Source of the DNA: Rhodobacteraceae bacterium LMO-JJ12
GTDB taxonomy: Bacteria; Pseudomonadota; Alphaproteobacteria; Rhodobacterales; Rhodobacteraceae
Assembly (NCBI GenBank): GCA_021555075.1
Contig: JAKGBX010000001.1
Location: 186,001 to 250,000, forward strand
Direction: 5' to 3'
Length of the DNA: 64,000 nucleotides
In this document: positions 63,318 to 64,000 of the stretch, piece by piece
How the letters are laid out: each line of letters opens with the position of its first letter
How positions within the stretch are numbered: position 1 is the stretch's first letter
Notes under the pieces: model-generated
What the model was told of the DNA's origin: nothing
Database searches by the model: none
Seen by the model: only the letters and a program-made list of their open reading frames with translations
Position numbers and translations under genes: made by a program

Positions 63318-64000
63318 ATGACCACAAAACTGCTCGCAGCTGCGACAGCTTTCGCGTTCGTCGCCGGAATGGCGGGGGCCGAAGAGGTGCGCGTCTACAA
63401 TTGGTCGGACTATATCGACGAAGATCTCTTGGCGAAGTTCGAAGAAGAAACAGGCATCGACCTGATTTACGATGTGTTTGACAGCAACGAAGTGCTGGAA
63501 ACGAAAATGCTGGCCGGCGGGTCGGGGTATGACGTGGTTGTGCCGTCCGGCACGTTCCTGCAAAGGCAAATCTCGGCCGGCGCGTTCCAGAAGCTCGACC
63601 GCTCGAAGCTTACCAACACCGACAACCTGTGGGACGTGATTGAGCAGCGCACGGCGCAATACGATCCGGACAACGCATATTCGATCAACTATATGTGGGG
63701 TACAACCGGGCTTGGCGTGAATGTCGGCAAGGTTGCCGAAGTGCTGGGTGAAGACGCCCCGATTGACAGCCTCGCCCTGATTTTTGATCCTGCCAACATG
63801 GAAAAACTGGCCAGCTGTGGCGTGCATTTTCTTGACGCGCCGGTCGAGATGATCCCGGCGGCTCTGTCTTATATCGGCGAAAACCCCGACAGCCATGACC
63901 CGGATGTGATCGCCAAGGCCGAACCGGTCCTGTCGGCAGTGGCACCCCATGTTCAGAAATTCCACAGCTCGGAATACATCAATGCGCTGGCTAACGGCGA
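63318..64000 (+). CDS. Putrescine-type ABC transporter substrate-binding protein, PotF-like (3' end cut by window)
   Basis: About 227 codons are present before the window ends. The signal peptide (LLAAATAFAFVAGMAGA) is followed by the PotF/PotD start VRVYNWSDYIDEDLLAKFEE. The DSNEVLETKMLAGGSGYDVV segment and the NYMWGTTGLGVNVGKV stretch closely match putrescine-binding proteins. A GGGAG site precedes the ATG at 63318. It is divergent from the GntR gene and probably heads another transporter operon beyond the window. Confidence 0.93.
   Translation, partial: MTTKLLAAATAFAFVAGMAGAEEVRVYNWSDYIDEDLLAKFEEETGIDLIYDVFDSNEVLETKMLAGGSGYDVVVPSGTFLQRQISAGAFQKLDRSKLTNTDNLWDVIEQRTAQYDPDNAYSINYMWGTTGLGVNVGKVAEVLGEDAPIDSLALIFDPANMEKLASCGVHFLDAPVEMIPAALSYIGENPDSHDPDVIAKAEPVLSAVAPHVQKFHSSEYINALANG

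Overview
The window is a GC-rich, gene-dense chromosomal stretch of an alphaproteobacterium, most likely a member of the Rhodobacteraceae (Roseobacter group). This rests on a Rhodobacter-type petABC cytochrome bc1 operon, a petP-petR regulator pair, a two-domain ALDH16-type aldehyde dehydrogenase beside deoC, a DUF3035/BamF-like lipoprotein after lspA, a DUF1674 mini-protein, and a secreted RTX subtilase. No rRNA, IS element, prophage or CRISPR array was seen. The one tRNA is tRNA-Lys(UUU).

Layout. 1-3.5 kb: HU protein, two transporters (EamA, AEC) and chorismate synthase. 3.7-7.0 kb: a TPP riboswitch followed by the thiBPQ thiamine importer. 7.2-10 kb: petABC (minus) with a terminator. 10-14 kb: GST, PaiB-like protein, mtaB and dapF (minus), then tRNA-Lys. 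14-18.4 kb: a gene-poor stretch, a small secreted protein with a probable ATT start, and a large RTX-repeat S8 protease closed by a strong terminator. 18.5-20.3 kb: kdsD-kdsB for Kdo synthesis.

20.4-32.3 kb is the most unusual region. It is a compact, divergent cluster of exported proteins: two metacaspase-like proteases, an HtrA-like PDZ protease, a chymotrypsin-fold zymogen, a patatin-type lipoprotein phospholipase and two paralogous small beta-sandwich proteins. An OmpR/EnvZ-type two-component system is embedded in it. Gene content, duplication pattern and catalytic residues suggest a regulated envelope or extracellular proteolytic cascade. A 5' stub of an FAD oxidoreductase lies at its left edge.

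32.3-45.3 kb is core metabolism and translation: pxpA, truB, a phosphodiester glycosidase-like protein, rbfA, dapB, DUF1674, rsmB, a heparinase II/III-like protein, purH, lspA, a BamF-like lipoprotein and an M16 peptidase pair. 45.3-52.5 kb: ALDH16-deoC, a truncated DgoK-like protein, a second EamA transporter, malonyl-CoA synthetase and a small outer-membrane barrel. 52.5-55.1 kb: petR-petP, a branched-chain aminotransferase and a small membrane protein. 55.2-64 kb: an SDR, then a polyamine-type ABC transporter operon (two permeases, binding protein, ATPase) with a class III aminotransferase and a FadR-type GntR regulator. A second, PotF-like binding protein runs divergently off the window end. 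Two copies of an 11-bp motif (TGATCAAATTT) sit in the two promoter gaps flanking the GntR gene and are candidate operators.
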